From: a virus
Strand: one strand, 5' to 3'
DNA: 37,614 nucleotides
Virus record (IMG/VR): IMGVR_UViG_3300048008_000100
Coordinates: 1-37,614 of that record
Made by a program: the position numbers and the translations under genes. The notes under the pieces are model-generated. The model saw only the letters and a list, made by a program, of their open reading frames with translations, had not been told where the DNA came from and ran no database searches. Below are positions 37,500 to 37,614 of the stretch, in pieces (within the stretch, counting starts at the first letter, position 1; each line of letters opens with the position of its first letter).

Positions 37500-37614
37500 T
37501 AAAAGACCTCAAACAGCTGAAAAAAGAGCAATCCGCGAGACAAAGGAAAGATCGATTATTGCTAGCCTTAGAAGTGGCAACAGCAACCATCCTGATTTCA
37601 CTAGTCTTACTTCT
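37496..37614 (+). CDS. partial membrane protein at the window edge
   Basis: Starts at ATG 37496, overlapping the upstream stop by four bases, with GGAAG seven bases before. The visible 39 residues are a basic helix (MIKDLKQLKKEQSARQRKDR) followed by a hydrophobic stretch (L-L-L-A-L-E-V-A-T-A-T-I-L-I-S-L-V-L-L) that looks like a membrane span with the positively charged side in the cytoplasm. The gene runs off the right end. The pattern is that of yet another early membrane protein; function cannot be inferred. Confidence 0.5.
   Translation, partial: MIKDLKQLKKEQSARQRKDRLLLALEVATATILISLVLL

Noticed and set aside
37319-37543. 74-residue leftward frame across the early terminator
   Set aside because: It spans a strong intrinsic terminator stem and has no ribosome binding site or recognisable features.

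Overview
The window is a fragment of a tailed double-stranded DNA phage genome, free or integrated. Its composition and gene content suggest a marine or aquatic podovirus-like phage with a Gram-negative host. The evidence is a full head-packaging set (small and large terminase, P22-type portal, scaffold, N4-gp56/Phage_capsid_3-type major capsid), two adaptor proteins, a set of ejection-type internal proteins including one of 1742 residues, and tail-fibre motifs such as LEIYHDGSNSYI that are typical of marine phages. There is no tape-measure/baseplate/sheath set and no recognisable bacterial gene. Standard genetic code fits; GTG and TTG starts occur. The host cannot be named from the sequence.

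Layout. Bases 1-310 hold the 3' end of a rightward gene (XRE/Cro-type regulator remnant) and a 43-residue conserved small protein. Bases 291-34865 are one long leftward late block. Read in its own direction it runs: HNH endonuclease, GFDEALIG-family protein, TerS, TerL, portal, scaffold, five small very basic proteins, major capsid with a hairpin-rich leader and a strong terminator, a head protein, two adaptors, a T7 gp13-like/GNAT-like protein, three ejection proteins plus the giant metallopeptidase-containing protein, a GH24 lysozyme, tail and fibre proteins, three tandem paralogous seven-repeat (predicted beta-propeller) proteins, a cassette of small membrane proteins with a class 3 lipase and a lipoprotein, a P22 gp10-like protein, a DUF1983-type tail protein and small accessory proteins. 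Many adjacent genes overlap by 1-4 bases, which suggests translational coupling.

Bases 34866-37614 are the rightward early side: several tiny genes with a shared AACAAAGGA Shine-Dalgarno context, an intrinsic terminator, and at 35708-36003 a 394-base gene-free stretch packed with ATGTGTGCAG/CTGCACACAT repeats in opposing orientations around an AT-rich core, bounded by a perfect 19-bp inverted repeat. That is the best candidate for a replication origin or master control region.

No polymerase, helicase, primase, integrase or reverse transcriptase is present. Both ends cut through genes on the rightward strand, so the missing replication module probably lies between the right end and the left end of a circular or circularly permuted genome. 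The most noteworthy items are the triple propeller array, the repeat-rich candidate origin, the structured capsid leader, the cluster of basic microproteins between scaffold and capsid, and the lipase in a lysis-like cassette.
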